In this document: positions 15,806 through 25,182 of the stretch, one piece after another
How the letters are laid out: each line of letters opens with the position of its first letter
How positions within the stretch are numbered: the first letter of the stretch is position 1
Source of the DNA: Porticoccaceae bacterium
GTDB lineage: Bacteria > Pseudomonadota > Gammaproteobacteria > Pseudomonadales > Porticoccaceae
Length of the DNA: 44,032 bases
Assembly (NCBI GenBank): GCA_002691825.1
Contig: NZIZ01000021.1
Span: forward strand, 1-44,032
Direction of reading: 5' to 3'
The notes under the pieces: model-generated
Seen by the model: the letters and a program-made list of their open reading frames with translations, nothing else
Databases searched by the model: none
What the model was told of the DNA's origin: nothing
Position numbers and translations under genes: made by a program

Positions 15806-15826
15806 AATGTATTGAGACAATACATT
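15806..15826. promoter_or_regulatory. Perfect 9-bp palindrome upstream of nfuA
   Basis: AATGTATTG (15806-15814) and CAATACATT (15818-15826) are exact reverse complements with a 3-base spacer, ending 24 bp before the nfuA ATG. The half-sites resemble those of the NO sensor NsrR (ATGYATT...AATRCAT) but the spacing is two bases longer than in the NsrR consensus, so identity of the regulator is open. A -35-like TTGAGA overlaps it. Confidence 0.5.
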
Positions 15827-15850
15827 TGACATATTGATTGGGAATCAGCA

Positions 15851-16435
15851 ATGCAAATTGTAATAATTACAGAGGCCGCTCAGGAGTATTTAGCTAGTCT
15901 GCTAGACAAACAGGATTGTGAAGACATAGGTATCAGGATGTTTATTAGTGATCCTGGAACGCCAAAAGCTGAGACTTGTATCGCTTACAGCCGACCAGGT
16001 GAGCATAATGAAGATGACCTTGTTGTTGAGTATGGTGCATTTAATGCTTATTTTGAGCAGCGTAGTATCCCATTTTTAGAAGATGCCAAGGTAGACTATT
16101 CAGCCGATAAATTTGGCGGTCAACTTACCATAAGGGCGCCCAATTCTCGTCTGCCAAATGTCAGTGATGATAGTCCTGTTGAGGATCGAGTTAATTACTT
16201 GTTATATAGTGAGATCAATCCTAGCTTGGCCGCTCATGGAGGCGAGGTATCACTCGAAAGAATAGATGATGGATTTGCAGTATTAAGGTTTGGCGGTGGT
16301 TGTCAGGGGTGTGCAGCGGTTGATATGACGCTGAAGGAGGGCGTTGAAAAAAATTTGTTAGAAAAAATACCAGAACTAAAAGGTGTGAGAGACGCTACAG
16401 ATCATAGCGACAGCACAAATGCCTACTTTAGGTAG
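15851..16435 (+). CDS. nfuA: Fe/S biogenesis protein NfuA
   Basis: 194 aa, the usual length. Residues 1-95 form a degenerate A-type (IscA-like) domain without its cysteines. Residues about 110-185 form the Nfu domain with [19 protein letters not shown]; Cys151 and Cys154 are the CxxC ligands that bridge a [4Fe-4S] cluster across the dimer. NfuA carries clusters from the scaffold to clients, including aconitase, and helps under oxidative stress or iron shortage. Its position next to acnB, an Fe-S client, is suggestive. It is transcribed alone and converges on acnB with a 79-bp gap. A palindrome in its promoter region suggests specific regulation. Identification is secure from both domains. Confidence 0.96.
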   Translation: MQIVIITEAAQEYLASLLDKQDCEDIGIRMFISDPGTPKAETCIAYSRPGEHNEDDLVVEYGAFNAYFEQRSIPFLEDAKVDYSADKFGGQLTIRAPNSRLPNVSDDSPVEDRVNYLLYSEINPSLAAHGGEVSLERIDDGFAVLRFGGGCQGCAAVDMTLKEGVEKNLLEKIPELKGVRDATDHSDSTNAYFR

Positions 16436-16514
16436 ACTTCCTTGCTCGTGGATGTTGATGCCTCGGGCTCAAAATCAACTTTAAATCGCCTCGATTGGCT
16501 TAATACTCTGGGTC

Positions 16515-19121
16515 TTAAACTGTTACGATCTGATTCGCGGCGATGAGTTGTCCCTTGGCAGCGGCTTTTTGAAACGACTCAATTTGATTGAAATTCATGT
16601 AATTGTAAATTTCTTTTGCCATCGGATCAATTTGAGATGCAAAAGTAAAATATTCCGCTGGGGTAGGTATTCGTCCCAGAATACCCCCGACTGACGCTAA
16701 CTCGGCAGAGGCAAGATAAACGTTTGCGCCATCACCGAGACGATTTGGAAAATTACGCGTTGATGTTGAGAGCACGGTCGCTCCCGCTAAAACTCTAGCT
16801 TGATTGCCCATACATAATGAACATCCTGGCATTTCAGTACGGGCACCGACTTTTCCGAAAATATTATAGTAACCCTCTTGCATGAGGGTATGTGCGTCCA
16901 TCCTTGTCGGTGGGCATATCCAGAATCTCGAATTCACTTCTGTGGCGTTATCAAGCAACTTTCCTGTTGCTCTGAAGTGCCCAATATTCGTCATGCAAGA
17001 ACCGATAAAAATCTCATCAACAATATCGCCTGCCACGTCAGATAAAAGTCGAGCATCATCTGGATCATTTGGGCAGCAGACAATTGGTTCCGTAATCTCA
17101 GACAAGTTTATCTCAATTACGTTAGTGTACTCAGCGGTGTCGTCAGCTCTTAGGAGAGTTGGATTTTGTAACCACTCTTCCATTTTTTGTACTCGTCGCT
17201 CAAGAGTTCTTACGTCACCATAACCCTCAGATATCATCCAGCGAAGAAGCACTACATTTGATGTTAGGTATTCAGTAACAGATTTCTCACTTAATGAAAT
17301 TGTGCAACCTGCTGCAGATCGTTCCGCGGAGGCATCAGAGAGCTCAAATGCTTGCTCAACCGTGAGCGATTCTAAACCTTCAATTTCTAAAATTCTGCCA
17401 GAAAAAATGTTCTTTTTGCCTTTTTTATCAACAGTAAGGAGGCCATTCTTTATCGCATAATAGGGAATTGCATGTACCAGATCCCTCAATGTTATCCCCG
17501 ATTGCATCACACCCTTAAAACGCACGAGAACTGATTCTGGCATATCCAGAGGCATTACACCGGTTGCTGCGGCAAAAGCGACAAGACCTGAACCCCCGGG
17601 AAAAGAGATGCCCATTGGAAATCGTGTATGAGAGTCTCCTCCTGTTCCAACTGTATCCGGAAGTAACATTCGATTTAACCAGCTGTGAATGATTCCATCG
17701 CCGGGCCGGAGCGAGACGCCTCCTCTATTAATAATGAAGTCAGGTAGAGTGTGTTGAGTATCAATATCTACGGGTTTTGGATAAGCGGCGGTGTGACAAA
17801 ATGACTGCATTACAAGGTCACTTGAAAAACCGAGACAAGCAAGATCTTTCAATTCATCTCGAGTCATCGGACCTGTGGTGTCTTGAGAACCAACCGTGGT
17901 CATTTTAGGCTCACAGTACGTTCCTGGTCGCACACCTTTTGTACCACATGCTTTGCCAACAATTTTTTGGGCTAGCGTGTATCCTTGATTGGAATCTTGA
18001 GTTTCGACTGGTTTTCTGAAAATATCGGATACTGGAAGCCTTAGATATTCCCTCGCACTGTGTGTGAGACCTCTTCCAATTATTAGGTTAATCCTGCCCT
18101 GTGCACGCACTTCATCCAGAATCACTTCTGATTTGTGTTCGAATTGAGCGAGTAGATCACCATTTTCATTAAAAATTAGACCTTCATATGGACGAATCTC
18201 AATAATATCCCCGTAGTGTATGTTGTCCACTGGCGCCTCAATGGCCAATGCTCCCGCATCCTCCATGGTATTGAAAAAAATAGGAGCGATTTTGCTTCCT
18301 ATGCAAATTCCGCCTGATCGCTTATTAGGCACTCCAGGCATGTCATCACCAAAAAACCAAAGCATAGAATTTGTTGCAGATTTCCTGGATGACCCTGTCC
18401 CAACTACATCGCCGACAAAGGCGACCGGTAATCCTTTGTTAAGTATTTCTTGTATTTGTGATAACGGGCCAGTTTCTCCGGGTTCATCTGGATTCAATCC
18501 ATCTCGGGACATCTTGTACATAGCGCGTGCGTGAAGAGGAATATCTGGTCGTGACCATGCGTCTTGCGCTGGGGATAAATCATCGGTGTTGGTTTCTCCA
18601 GCGCATTTAAATACGACGGCTTTTATGCTCTCGGGTAAAGGTTTTTTGCTTGTGAACCACTCAGCATTAGCCCAAGACTGGATTACGTCCGCAGCATAGA
18701 CATTTCCTAGGTCTGCTTTTGATGCAACATCATGGAATGCATCGAAAATCAACAAGGTTGATTTTAATTGTTCGGCGGCGAGCTCAGCTAGTTGATTATC
18801 ACCCAACAGATTTATAAGTGTTTCTACATTATAACCTCCATGCATCTGACCTAGAAGGACTACCGCCTCCTCTCGGTTGATGATAGGACAAAGCGTTTCT
18901 CCGTGGGCTATCGCAGTCAGAAATCCCGCCTTTACGTAAGCAGATTCATCAACGCCAGGCGGAACTCGGTTGGTGATAAGATCAATTAAATATTCTTCTT
19001 CCCCGGTAGGCGGATTTTTGAGCAATTCTACTAATTGAGATGTCCATTCAGGACTTAGAGGTTTCGGTGGAATACCTAAGCCTCTTCTTTCTGTGATATG
19101 CGCACGGTAAGCTTCTAGCAA
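16515..19121 (-). CDS. acnB: Aconitate hydratase B
   Basis: 868 aa, matching AcnB (E. coli enzyme 865 aa) rather than AcnA. The order is that of AcnB: N-terminal HEAT-like domain ([22 protein letters not shown], then [12 protein letters not shown]), then the swivel domain ([22 protein letters not shown]), then the catalytic domains. Fe-S ligands are Cys in [15 protein letters not shown] and the pair in [13 protein letters not shown]. Other active-site motifs such as [21 protein letters not shown] are intact. It converts citrate to isocitrate through cis-aconitate. It is oriented toward nfuA and divergent from miaE, with a palindrome in the shared upstream region. AcnB also acts as an iron-responsive mRNA-binding protein in enterobacteria. 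Confidence 0.98.
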   Translation of the reverse strand: MLEAYRAHITERRGLGIPPKPLSPEWTSQLVELLKNPPTGEEEYLIDLITNRVPPGVDESAYVKAGFLTAIAHGETLCPIINREEAVVLLGQMHGGYNVETLINLLGDNQLAELAAEQLKSTLLIFDAFHDVASKADLGNVYAADVIQSWANAEWFTSKKPLPESIKAVVFKCAGETNTDDLSPAQDAWSRPDIPLHARAMYKMSRDGLNPDEPGETGPLSQIQEILNKGLPVAFVGDVVGTGSSRKSATNSMLWFFGDDMPGVPNKRSGGICIGSKIAPIFFNTMEDAGALAIEAPVDNIHYGDIIEIRPYEGLIFNENGDLLAQFEHKSEVILDEVRAQGRINLIIGRGLTHSAREYLRLPVSDIFRKPVETQDSNQGYTLAQKIVGKACGTKGVRPGTYCEPKMTTVGSQDTTGPMTRDELKDLACLGFSSDLVMQSFCHTAAYPKPVDIDTQHTLPDFIINRGGVSLRPGDGIIHSWLNRMLLPDTVGTGGDSHTRFPMGISFPGGSGLVAFAAATGVMPLDMPESVLVRFKGVMQSGITLRDLVHAIPYYAIKNGLLTVDKKGKKNIFSGRILEIEGLESLTVEQAFELSDASAERSAAGCTISLSEKSVTEYLTSNVVLLRWMISEGYGDVRTLERRVQKMEEWLQNPTLLRADDTAEYTNVIEINLSEITEPIVCCPNDPDDARLLSDVAGDIVDEIFIGSCMTNIGHFRATGKLLDNATEVNSRFWICPPTRMDAHTLMQEGYYNIFGKVGARTEMPGCSLCMGNQARVLAGATVLSTSTRNFPNRLGDGANVYLASAELASVGGILGRIPTPAEYFTFASQIDPMAKEIYNYMNFNQIESFQKAAAKGQLIAANQIVTV

Positions 19122-19506
19122 AATAGTAACCTCTTATTTGTCGGAGCTGGTCGATTTAACAATATGAAACTGACGTTGTGGCAGGTAATGTTTGAGAAGT
19201 ATATCTAATCTTTCCTATGGTTAACAGAGCCTTATATCTGTGATGTATAAAATTAGACGCTGTTACTATCCTCCATCGATACTTTGCGATAATACTCGCG
19301 TTCAAAAAAAAATTTTTGAACGCAAATTCATTCAGTGTATCGTCAGTGGGCTTGCTAGATTATCGATTGGGTGCATCATGAGCCCATTAACGAACTTTTT
19401 TTAACTTTCACATGCTGGATGACCGATAGTAAAACAATTTGTTAGCGCAAAACTACACGGGGAGATGTTAGACTTCATTACATTTGTAAAGTTTTGTGAG
19501 AGTTGC
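19122..19506. other. Divergent control region acnB / miaE
   Basis: 385 bp without a gene if miaE starts at 19507. It holds a 26-bp palindrome at 19298-19323 and must hold both promoters. An alternative miaE start at 19465 falls inside it, directly abutting GGGGAG and hence badly spaced. Confidence 0.6.
19298..19323. repeat. 26-bp palindrome GCGTTCAAAAA / TTTTTGAACGC
   Basis: GCGTTCAAAAA (19298-19308) and TTTTTGAACGC (19313-19323) are exact reverse complements around AAAA. No T-run follows on either strand beyond the arms, so it is more likely an operator than a terminator. It lies 175 bp upstream of the acnB start and about 180 bp upstream of miaE. Confidence 0.55.
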
Positions 19507-20118
19507 ATGACACCGGATCTATCAGAAATTTTGACTTTTTTGCCTTGTTGCACGCCGAAAACCTGGGTTAAAAACGCAGTGGAAAATCAAGAGCTTCTCT
19601 TGATAGATCATGCTAATTGTGAAAAAAAAGCCGCAATGAACGCTATTCAACTCACTTTTCGTCACAATAGCGACTTCGGGTTCCTCAACAAAATGTCTCG
19701 ACTTGCTCGGGAGGAGATGAGACATTTCGAGCAAGTAATTGCTATTATGGCAAAGCGAAAGATTACATACCGGCACTTATCCGCATCTCGTTATGCCTCT
19801 AACTTGCATAGTATGATTCGAGATGGACATACAGAAAGGTTGGTTGATCTGCTCATTATAGGAGCTTTCATAGAAGCGCGTTCGTGTGAACGCTTTGCAA
19901 GAATTGCCCCTGAACTCGATAGTGAGTTATGTAACTTTTACTTATCCTTACTAAAATCAGAGGCACGTCATTACCAAGATTATCTCAGGCTTGCGCGACG
20001 ATTGACTTGTGAATCAATGTTGAATGAGAGAATTACTATTTTCAGACATCTCGAGCAAGAGATGATCGAAACGCCGGATGAAGCGTTCCGATTTCACTCG
20101 GGCCCTGTTTTAACTTGA
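19507..20118 (+). CDS. miaE: tRNA-(ms2io6A)-hydroxylase MiaE
   Basis: 203 aa from ATG 19507. This start is preferred over ATG 19465 because GTGAGAG lies about 5 bases upstream and homologues begin just before the EILTFLPCCTPKTWV segment. It is a ferritin-like di-iron protein; ligands appear as Glu39 (ANCEKKA), Glu70 and His73 (EEMRHFEQV), Glu123 (FIEARSCERF), and Glu152 and His155 (SEARHYQDY). MiaE hydroxylates the isopentenyl side chain of 2-methylthio-N6-isopentenyladenosine at position 37 of tRNAs reading UNN codons, an oxygen-dependent step. It is divergent from acnB and convergent with gltA. In Salmonella the modification state links to growth on TCA-cycle acids, so its place among TCA genes is notable though perhaps accidental. 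Confidence 0.94.
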   Translation: MTPDLSEILTFLPCCTPKTWVKNAVENQELLLIDHANCEKKAAMNAIQLTFRHNSDFGFLNKMSRLAREEMRHFEQVIAIMAKRKITYRHLSASRYASNLHSMIRDGHTERLVDLLIIGAFIEARSCERFARIAPELDSELCNFYLSLLKSEARHYQDYLRLARRLTCESMLNERITIFRHLEQEMIETPDEAFRFHSGPVLT

Positions 20119-20222
20119 TTGAGTTCGCGTGATCAACCTCAATTTGACCCACTAGGTTTACGACGGTGAACTATATCGAAAACTAGTTTAATCTGGTTCT
20201 CTGAAAGTATTGTCCTAAGGGA

Positions 20223-21500
20223 CTAAACCTCTGGGAATTCTCGAGTTTTTGCGCCCGTGTATAGTTGCCTTGGCCTACCTATTCTATACGGATTACTAAT
20301 CATTTCATTCCAGTGAGAAATCCATCCGACCGTTCGCCCCGTTGCAAATATTACGGTAAACATTTCGACTGGAATACCAATTGCTTTAAGAATAATACCT
20401 GAGTAAAAGTCAACATTTGGATATAGTTTTTTCTCGACGAAATAATCGTCTTCGAGGGCTATTTGTTCTAGTTTTTTGGCGAGTTTAAAGAGCGGATCAT
20501 TCTCTAGACCTAGGACAGATAGAACCTCATCACAGCTCTCTCTCATAACGGTTGCCCGAGGATCATGATTTTTGTATACCCTGTGACCGAACCCCATGAG
20601 ACGAAATGGATCTTGTTTATCTTTTGCTCGTTTGAGATATTTTGGAATGTTTTTTTCGTCACCAATTTCGTTTAACATGTTTAGAACTGCCTCATTAGCC
20701 CCACCATGAGCTGGACCCCAAAGCGCTGCTATGCCGGCCGCTATACATGCAAAAGGGTTAGCTCCTGAAGATCCGGCTAATCTGACCGTTGAGGTCGAGG
20801 CATTTTGCTCATGGTCTGCGTGCAAAAGGAAAATACGATCCATTGCCTTCGTCAATGCTGGATGAACTTCGTACTCTTCACATGGTGTTCCAAACATCAT
20901 ATGTAAAAAGTTTTCTGCATAAGATAACGAATTGTCCGGGTAGACATAAGGTTGTCCAATATAATGCTTGTGGCACATTGCAGCCATTGTTGGCATCTTG
21001 GCTATTAGCCGATGCGCTGATATTGTTCTTTGTTGTTGGTCGGTTATATCGAGAGAATCATGATAAAAAGAGGACATCGCGCCCACCAGTCCGCAAAGCA
21101 TAGCCATTGGATGAGCATCATAGCGAAACCCGCTAATGAAAAGCTCGATCGACCGATTGACCATGGTGTGATATCGGATTGTTCTTTCAAAATCTACTTT
21201 TTGGTCCGCGGTTGGTAAATTCCCTTCGAAAAGTAGGTAGCAAACCTCGAGGTAATCCGATTTTTCGGCCAAAACTTCAATGGGATATCCGCGATGTAAC
21301 AAGACGCCGTTTTCACCATCGATATACGTGATGTCAGATTGGCACGCTGCGGTAGAGGAAAATCCTGGGTCATATGTAAAGAGCCCATTACCACCGAGCC
21401 GCCCAATATCAATCACGTCGTAACCCAATGATCCCTCATGTATTGGTAGCTCAATGACCGCTTTCCCATCAACAGAAAGTTTTGCGGATCGCTTTGTCAT
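20223..21500 (-). CDS. gltA: Citrate synthase (type II)
   Basis: 425 aa from the ATG at 21500. A start five codons earlier is possible, but [13 protein letters not shown] is the usual N-terminus and GGAG lies 9 bases upstream. Catalytic residues are His265 ([10 protein letters not shown]), His306 ([15 protein letters not shown]) and Asp364 (VDFYSG), aligned with E. coli His264, His305 and Asp362. The N-terminal beta domain typical of the hexameric, NADH-inhibited gammaproteobacterial enzyme is present (residues 1-60). It condenses acetyl-CoA and oxaloacetate into citrate. It is transcribed divergently from the sdh-suc operon, the layout of E. coli and Pseudomonas. Confidence 0.98.
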   Translation of the reverse strand: MTKRSAKLSVDGKAVIELPIHEGSLGYDVIDIGRLGGNGLFTYDPGFSSTAACQSDITYIDGENGVLLHRGYPIEVLAEKSDYLEVCYLLFEGNLPTADQKVDFERTIRYHTMVNRSIELFISGFRYDAHPMAMLCGLVGAMSSFYHDSLDITDQQQRTISAHRLIAKMPTMAAMCHKHYIGQPYVYPDNSLSYAENFLHMMFGTPCEEYEVHPALTKAMDRIFLLHADHEQNASTSTVRLAGSSGANPFACIAAGIAALWGPAHGGANEAVLNMLNEIGDEKNIPKYLKRAKDKQDPFRLMGFGHRVYKNHDPRATVMRESCDEVLSVLGLENDPLFKLAKKLEQIALEDDYFVEKKLYPNVDFYSGIILKAIGIPVEMFTVIFATGRTVGWISHWNEMISNPYRIGRPRQLYTGAKTREFPEV

Positions 21501-21603
21501 ACATCTTATCTCCATCTTTAAATTCGCATTATTTTAACATCTGGAGCCACAACTATAGATACTCCGATTGGATTGTCAACTGGGGTGCATTTTTTCGTAG
21601 CTG

Positions 21604-21633
21604 TTGTTTGGAGTAGTATATTGCTCGTACAAT
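21604..21633 (+). promoter_or_regulatory. Candidate sigma70 promoter of sdh operon
   Basis: TTGTTT (21604-21609) and TACAAT (21628-21633) with an 18-base spacer. It would give a leader of about 220 nt before sdhC, long enough to contain the hairpin at 21789. One of several possible pairs in AT-rich DNA. Confidence 0.35.
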
Positions 21634-21788
21634 AGGTTGTATTATCCAGTCACGGTGGTGATTATTTTTTATGTTGTTATTTCCTAGAAATTTGAGTCAG
21701 GCGTAATTTTAGATAATTGAAATCCTACAATGCCGCAACTATACTCGGCGCTCATTGGGAAAGTGGTCACTGATGTGTTTAATTTGGT

Positions 21789-21811
21789 AAAAGTGTGCAG
21801 GACACTTTTTT
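21789..21811 (+). terminator. Hairpin with T-run in sdh leader (possible attenuator)
   Basis: AAAAGTGT (21789-21796) pairs with ACACTTTT (21802-21809) around GCAGG, and the T's run on to 21811. It lies about 50 bp before sdhC, where an intrinsic terminator would block the whole operon, so attenuation or a folded mRNA leader are the readings. The stem is only 8 bp and AT-rich, so it may be weak. Confidence 0.45.
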
Positions 21812-21862
21812 CAACTTTCCTTTTTTTGCATTTTTTCTCAACAGCTATACGAGGCTTTTCTT

Positions 21863-22240
21863 GTGGAAAAAAAGAGACCAATGAATCTTGATCTTGGTTC
21901 GATTAGGCTACCTATAACATCTTATGTTTCTATTTTACACCGTGTTTCTGGCGTCTTTTTGTTCTTTGCGGTTGCAGCATTAATTTGGCTATTTGATACG
22001 AGCTTGTCTTCCGAAGAGGGATATTTATTTGTGGCGGACCTCTTTAATTATCCTTTAGCTCAAATAGTAATTTTTAGCTTACTTTCAGCACTCGCATACC
22101 ATATAGCCATGGGTATTCGGCATCTCGTAATGGACTTTGGTTTTGCTGAAGATTTTCGAGCAGGTCAGATTTCTGCGCTGGCCGCACTCTTAGTTACTGG
22201 CTTTTTGATTTTTTTAACATCTTGGTGGATATACATATGA
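21863..22240 (+). CDS. sdhC: Succinate dehydrogenase cytochrome b556 subunit
   Basis: 125 aa, three membrane helices (about 30-50, 65-85, 100-122). MNLDLGSIRLPITSYVSILHRVSGV is the conserved N-terminus with the quinone-site Ser and Arg. SALAYHIAMGIRHLVMDFG carries the heme-ligand His (the His of AYH) and is a family signature. The subunit anchors SdhAB in the inner membrane and binds heme b and ubiquinone with SdhD. Start is GTG at 21863 with GAGG about 10 bases upstream; an ATG six codons later (MNLDLG) is an alternative. Its stop overlaps the sdhD start by four bases (ATGA). First gene of the operon. Confidence 0.95.
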   Translation: MEKKRPMNLDLGSIRLPITSYVSILHRVSGVFLFFAVAALIWLFDTSLSSEEGYLFVADLFNYPLAQIVIFSLLSALAYHIAMGIRHLVMDFGFAEDFRAGQISALAALLVTGFLIFLTSWWIYI

Positions 22241-22605
22241 ATGGATTAACTCTATTTTTTTTGCGTAGCGGGTCAAATAAGTGGCTCTTGCAAAGATTTG
22301 CAGCGGTTATTGTGTTGTCTTACATAGTATTCCTAATTTGCGTCTTGATAATTCGCCCTGAAATGGATTACTCCGACTGGGTTAATTTAAATAAAGCAAT
22401 TCCAATGCGCTTTTTTAGTTTCTTGACAGTGCTTTCGTTGTCTGTGCATGCATGGATCGGCATGTGGTGCGTTTTTACTGATTATATAACAGTCAGGTTG
22501 ATTGGCCCAAAGGCCGATTTTATTCGTAAAGGCTGTATATTGTTGTTAACCCTGACAGCTGCTTTTTATGTCCTTTGGGTTTTTAAGATCCTGTGGAGTA
22601 TCTAA
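22237..22605 (+). CDS. sdhD: Succinate dehydrogenase membrane anchor subunit
   Basis: 122 aa from ATG 22237, which overlaps the sdhC stop by four bases; an upstream TTG at 22222 is less likely. Three membrane helices are visible: [41 protein letters not shown] and [17 protein letters not shown]. The second contains the heme-ligand His (VHAWIGMW), followed by the TDYI segment whose Tyr helps bind ubiquinone. With SdhC it forms the membrane domain of complex II. Only 4 bp separate its stop from the sdhA ATG, so translation is likely coupled through the run sdhC-D-A. Confidence 0.94.
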   Translation: MNGLTLFFLRSGSNKWLLQRFAAVIVLSYIVFLICVLIIRPEMDYSDWVNLNKAIPMRFFSFLTVLSLSVHAWIGMWCVFTDYITVRLIGPKADFIRKGCILLLTLTAAFYVLWVFKILWSI

Positions 22606-22609
22606 ATAT

Positions 22610-24373
22610 ATGAGAACACTCAGTTTCGACGCGGTTATCGTTGGTGGGGGTGGGTCAGGCATGCGAGCGGCTCTTCAACTGTCCCAGTCTGGTTATAATG
22701 CGGCGGTGATCACTAAGGTGTTCCCCACCAGATCCCACACCGTCTCAGCGCAGGGAGGTATCACTTGTGCGATAGCGAGTGACGACCCTGATGATCAATG
22801 GCAGTGGCACATGTATGACACAGTGAAAGGATCGGATTTTATTGGAGATCAAGAAGCGATAGAGTACATGTGTTCGACCGGGCCTGAGGCAGTATTCGAG
22901 CTTGAGCACATGGGTCTCCCGTTCTCTCGCACTGAATCAGGTAGGATATACCAGCGACCGTTCGGAGGGCAGTCAAAAGATTTTGGCAAAGGTGGTCAAG
23001 CAGCTAGAACATGTGCGGCGGCTGATAGGACTGGTCACGCGCTGCTACACACTTTGTACCAAGGGAATCTTAAAAATAAAACTGTATTTCTTAACGAGTG
23101 GTTTGCCGTTGACCTCGTGAAAAATGATGATAGCGCTGTAGTGGGTGTAATAGCGATCGATATAGAAAGTGGTGAAGTTGTGTTCGTAAAGAGCAAGGCA
23201 ACTGTATTTGCCACTGGAGGGGCTGGGCGCATTTATGCGTCTACCACCAATGCACATATCTGTACTGGTGATGGTATCGGTATGGCGCTTCGCGCAGGCT
23301 TTCCGGTCCAAGATATCGAGATGTGGCAGTTCCATCCAACGGGTATTGCAGGTGCAGGAACTCTTGTGACTGAGGGTTGTCGAGGAGAAGGTGGATACCT
23401 CATAAATAAACATGGCGAGAGGTTTATGGAGAGATACGCTCCAAATGCGAAAGATTTAGCTGGGAGGGATGTTGTTGCGAGGTCTATGGTGATGGAAATC
23501 CTCGAAGGCAGAGGATGTGGAGAAGCCGGTGATCATGTATTTCTGAAGTTGGACCACCTAGGGAAAGACATCCTGAATGCAAAACTACCCGGCATATTAG
23601 AGTTGTCCCGCACTTTCGCGCATGCAGACCCAGTTGTAGAACCTATTCCCGTTGTGCCGACTTGCCATTACATGATGGGTGGAATTCCAACTAACGTAAA
23701 CGGACAGGCTTTGACAGCCGCCGGTGACGGGTCTGACAAAATTATTGAAGGTTTTTATGCGTGTGGAGAGGCGGCATGTGTGTCAGTGCATGGAGCCAAC
23801 AGGCTAGGAGGAAACTCCCTACTTGATTTAATAGTCTTTGGGAGAGCCTCAGGTTTGTTTATTGAGAACGCCCTCCGTGACGGCGTAGAGCTACGTGAGC
23901 CGACAAAAGAGAATATCGAATCAGCTGTAGCTGGCCTTAATGAGCTTAATTCGTCAGTTGGCCAAGAACAGGCGTCGACGCTGAGGGCCGAATTACAAAC
24001 TATCATGCAGAATTTCTTTGGGGTATTTCGGAGGGGTGACCTGATGCGTGACGGAATTGTAGCGTTGCAGTCACTAAAGCAGCGGATCGATAATGTAGCT
24101 CTTGATGACAAAAGCATGGTGTTTAACACAGCAAGAATTGAGGCCCTTGAATTAAGAAATCTATACGCGGTGGCAGAGGCAACGGCAATATCGGCAGAGG
24201 CCCGCACGGAAAGTCGAGGTGCGCACGCACGTGACGATTTTCAGGAGCGCGATGATACAAATTGGTTGTGCCACTCAATGTTCTATCCAGACGAAAAGCG
24301 CGTGGGTAAACGAAATGTTAACTTTTCGTTGAAGTCGCGAAAGCCTTTTGAGCCAGCGGTCAGAACCTACTGA
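22610..24373 (+). CDS. sdhA: Succinate dehydrogenase flavoprotein subunit
   Basis: 587 aa from ATG 22610; a TTG-type start further up inside sdhD is rejected because [17 protein letters not shown] is the normal beginning. The FAD dinucleotide motif is VGGGGSG (11-17). His43 in [11 protein letters not shown] is the covalent FAD attachment site. Active-site and binding motifs follow: [26 protein letters not shown] and [19 protein letters not shown]. The C-terminus has the usual [19 protein letters not shown] and ends RTY. SdhA oxidises succinate to fumarate and passes electrons to SdhB. It lies between sdhD and sdhB in one operon. Confidence 0.98.
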   Translation: MRTLSFDAVIVGGGGSGMRAALQLSQSGYNAAVITKVFPTRSHTVSAQGGITCAIASDDPDDQWQWHMYDTVKGSDFIGDQEAIEYMCSTGPEAVFELEHMGLPFSRTESGRIYQRPFGGQSKDFGKGGQAARTCAAADRTGHALLHTLYQGNLKNKTVFLNEWFAVDLVKNDDSAVVGVIAIDIESGEVVFVKSKATVFATGGAGRIYASTTNAHICTGDGIGMALRAGFPVQDIEMWQFHPTGIAGAGTLVTEGCRGEGGYLINKHGERFMERYAPNAKDLAGRDVVARSMVMEILEGRGCGEAGDHVFLKLDHLGKDILNAKLPGILELSRTFAHADPVVEPIPVVPTCHYMMGGIPTNVNGQALTAAGDGSDKIIEGFYACGEAACVSVHGANRLGGNSLLDLIVFGRASGLFIENALRDGVELREPTKENIESAVAGLNELNSSVGQEQASTLRAELQTIMQNFFGVFRRGDLMRDGIVALQSLKQRIDNVALDDKSMVFNTARIEALELRNLYAVAEATAISAEARTESRGAHARDDFQERDDTNWLCHSMFYPDEKRVGKRNVNFSLKSRKPFEPAVRTY

Positions 24374-24405
24374 TGCTGATTGGGTAATGTAAGGGGATTA
24401 TTTTT

Positions 24406-25110
24406 ATGATCACTGTAAGTATATATCGTTTTAATCCAGAAACCGATGAACACCCTCACATGCAGGACTTTGAGTTCGATACGGTTGGGAAAGACCTTAT
24501 GGTGCTGGATGTTTTGGAAAAGTTAAAGGTTGAAGATCCAAGCTTAGTATTTCGCCGCTCTTGTAGAGAGGGAGTGTGCGGTTCAGATGGTATGAATATA
24601 TCAGGTAAGAATGGTTTAGCATGCATCACGCCATTGTCTGAGGCTGTCAGAAACAACAAAATTATCATTAGGCCACTGCCCGGACTTCCGGTGATTAGGG
24701 ATCTTGTGATCGATATGCAGCAGTTTTATGCGCAGTATGAAAAAATCGAGCCATACATGGTTAACGATAGCCCTGCTCCTCAAATCGAGCGGCTGCAATC
24801 CCAAGAAGAAAGGGCTAAGCTCGACGGCCTGTATGAATGTATATTGTGTGCTTGCTGTTCGACAGCCTGCCCATCGTTTTGGTGGAATCCTGAGAAATTT
24901 ATTGGTCCATCGGGCCTACTTCAGGCATATCGATTTCTGGCCGACAGTCGCGATACTTCCGCAGAGGAGAGACTATCTAAATTAAATGACCCATTCAGTG
25001 TTTTTCGTTGTCATGGAATCATGAATTGTGTTCAGGTGTGCCCCAAGGGGCTCAACCCCACGCGAGCGATCGGCCACATACGTAATATGTTGATTAGAGG
25101 AGCTACTTAG
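24406..25110 (+). CDS. sdhB: Succinate dehydrogenase iron-sulfur subunit
   Basis: 234 aa. The N-terminal ferredoxin domain holds the [2Fe-2S] ligands in RRSCREGVCGSDGMN and the later GLAC. The C-terminal domain has CILCACCSTACPSFW, giving the [4Fe-4S] ligands, and CHGIMNCVQVCPKGLNPTRAI, giving the [3Fe-4S] and remaining ligands. PSFWWNPEKFIGP contains the Trp that contacts ubiquinone. It carries electrons from SdhA to the membrane quinone site. A GGGGAT-type ribosome binding site is upstream; 72 bp separate it from sucA, compatible with one long transcript. Confidence 0.97.
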   Translation: MITVSIYRFNPETDEHPHMQDFEFDTVGKDLMVLDVLEKLKVEDPSLVFRRSCREGVCGSDGMNISGKNGLACITPLSEAVRNNKIIIRPLPGLPVIRDLVIDMQQFYAQYEKIEPYMVNDSPAPQIERLQSQEERAKLDGLYECILCACCSTACPSFWWNPEKFIGPSGLLQAYRFLADSRDTSAEERLSKLNDPFSVFRCHGIMNCVQVCPKGLNPTRAIGHIRNMLIRGAT

Positions 25111-25182
25111 GGTTTAATTTCTCATCTTCCACACCCGCTGGTGATGCGTTAGGGTTATTTTACCCCAGGGGAAAGTCTTCAA

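Larger units (their letters stand above)
21501..21862. other. Divergent control region gltA / sdhC
   Basis: 362 bp, AT-rich. On the plus strand it contains a promoter-like pair at 21604-21633 and a hairpin with T-run at 21789-21811, both in the expected sdh leader. No ORF in it is supported. Confidence 0.65.

Noticed and set aside
15806-15826. Firm assignment of the nfuA palindrome to NsrR
   Set aside because: The spacing between half-sites is two bases longer than the NsrR consensus.
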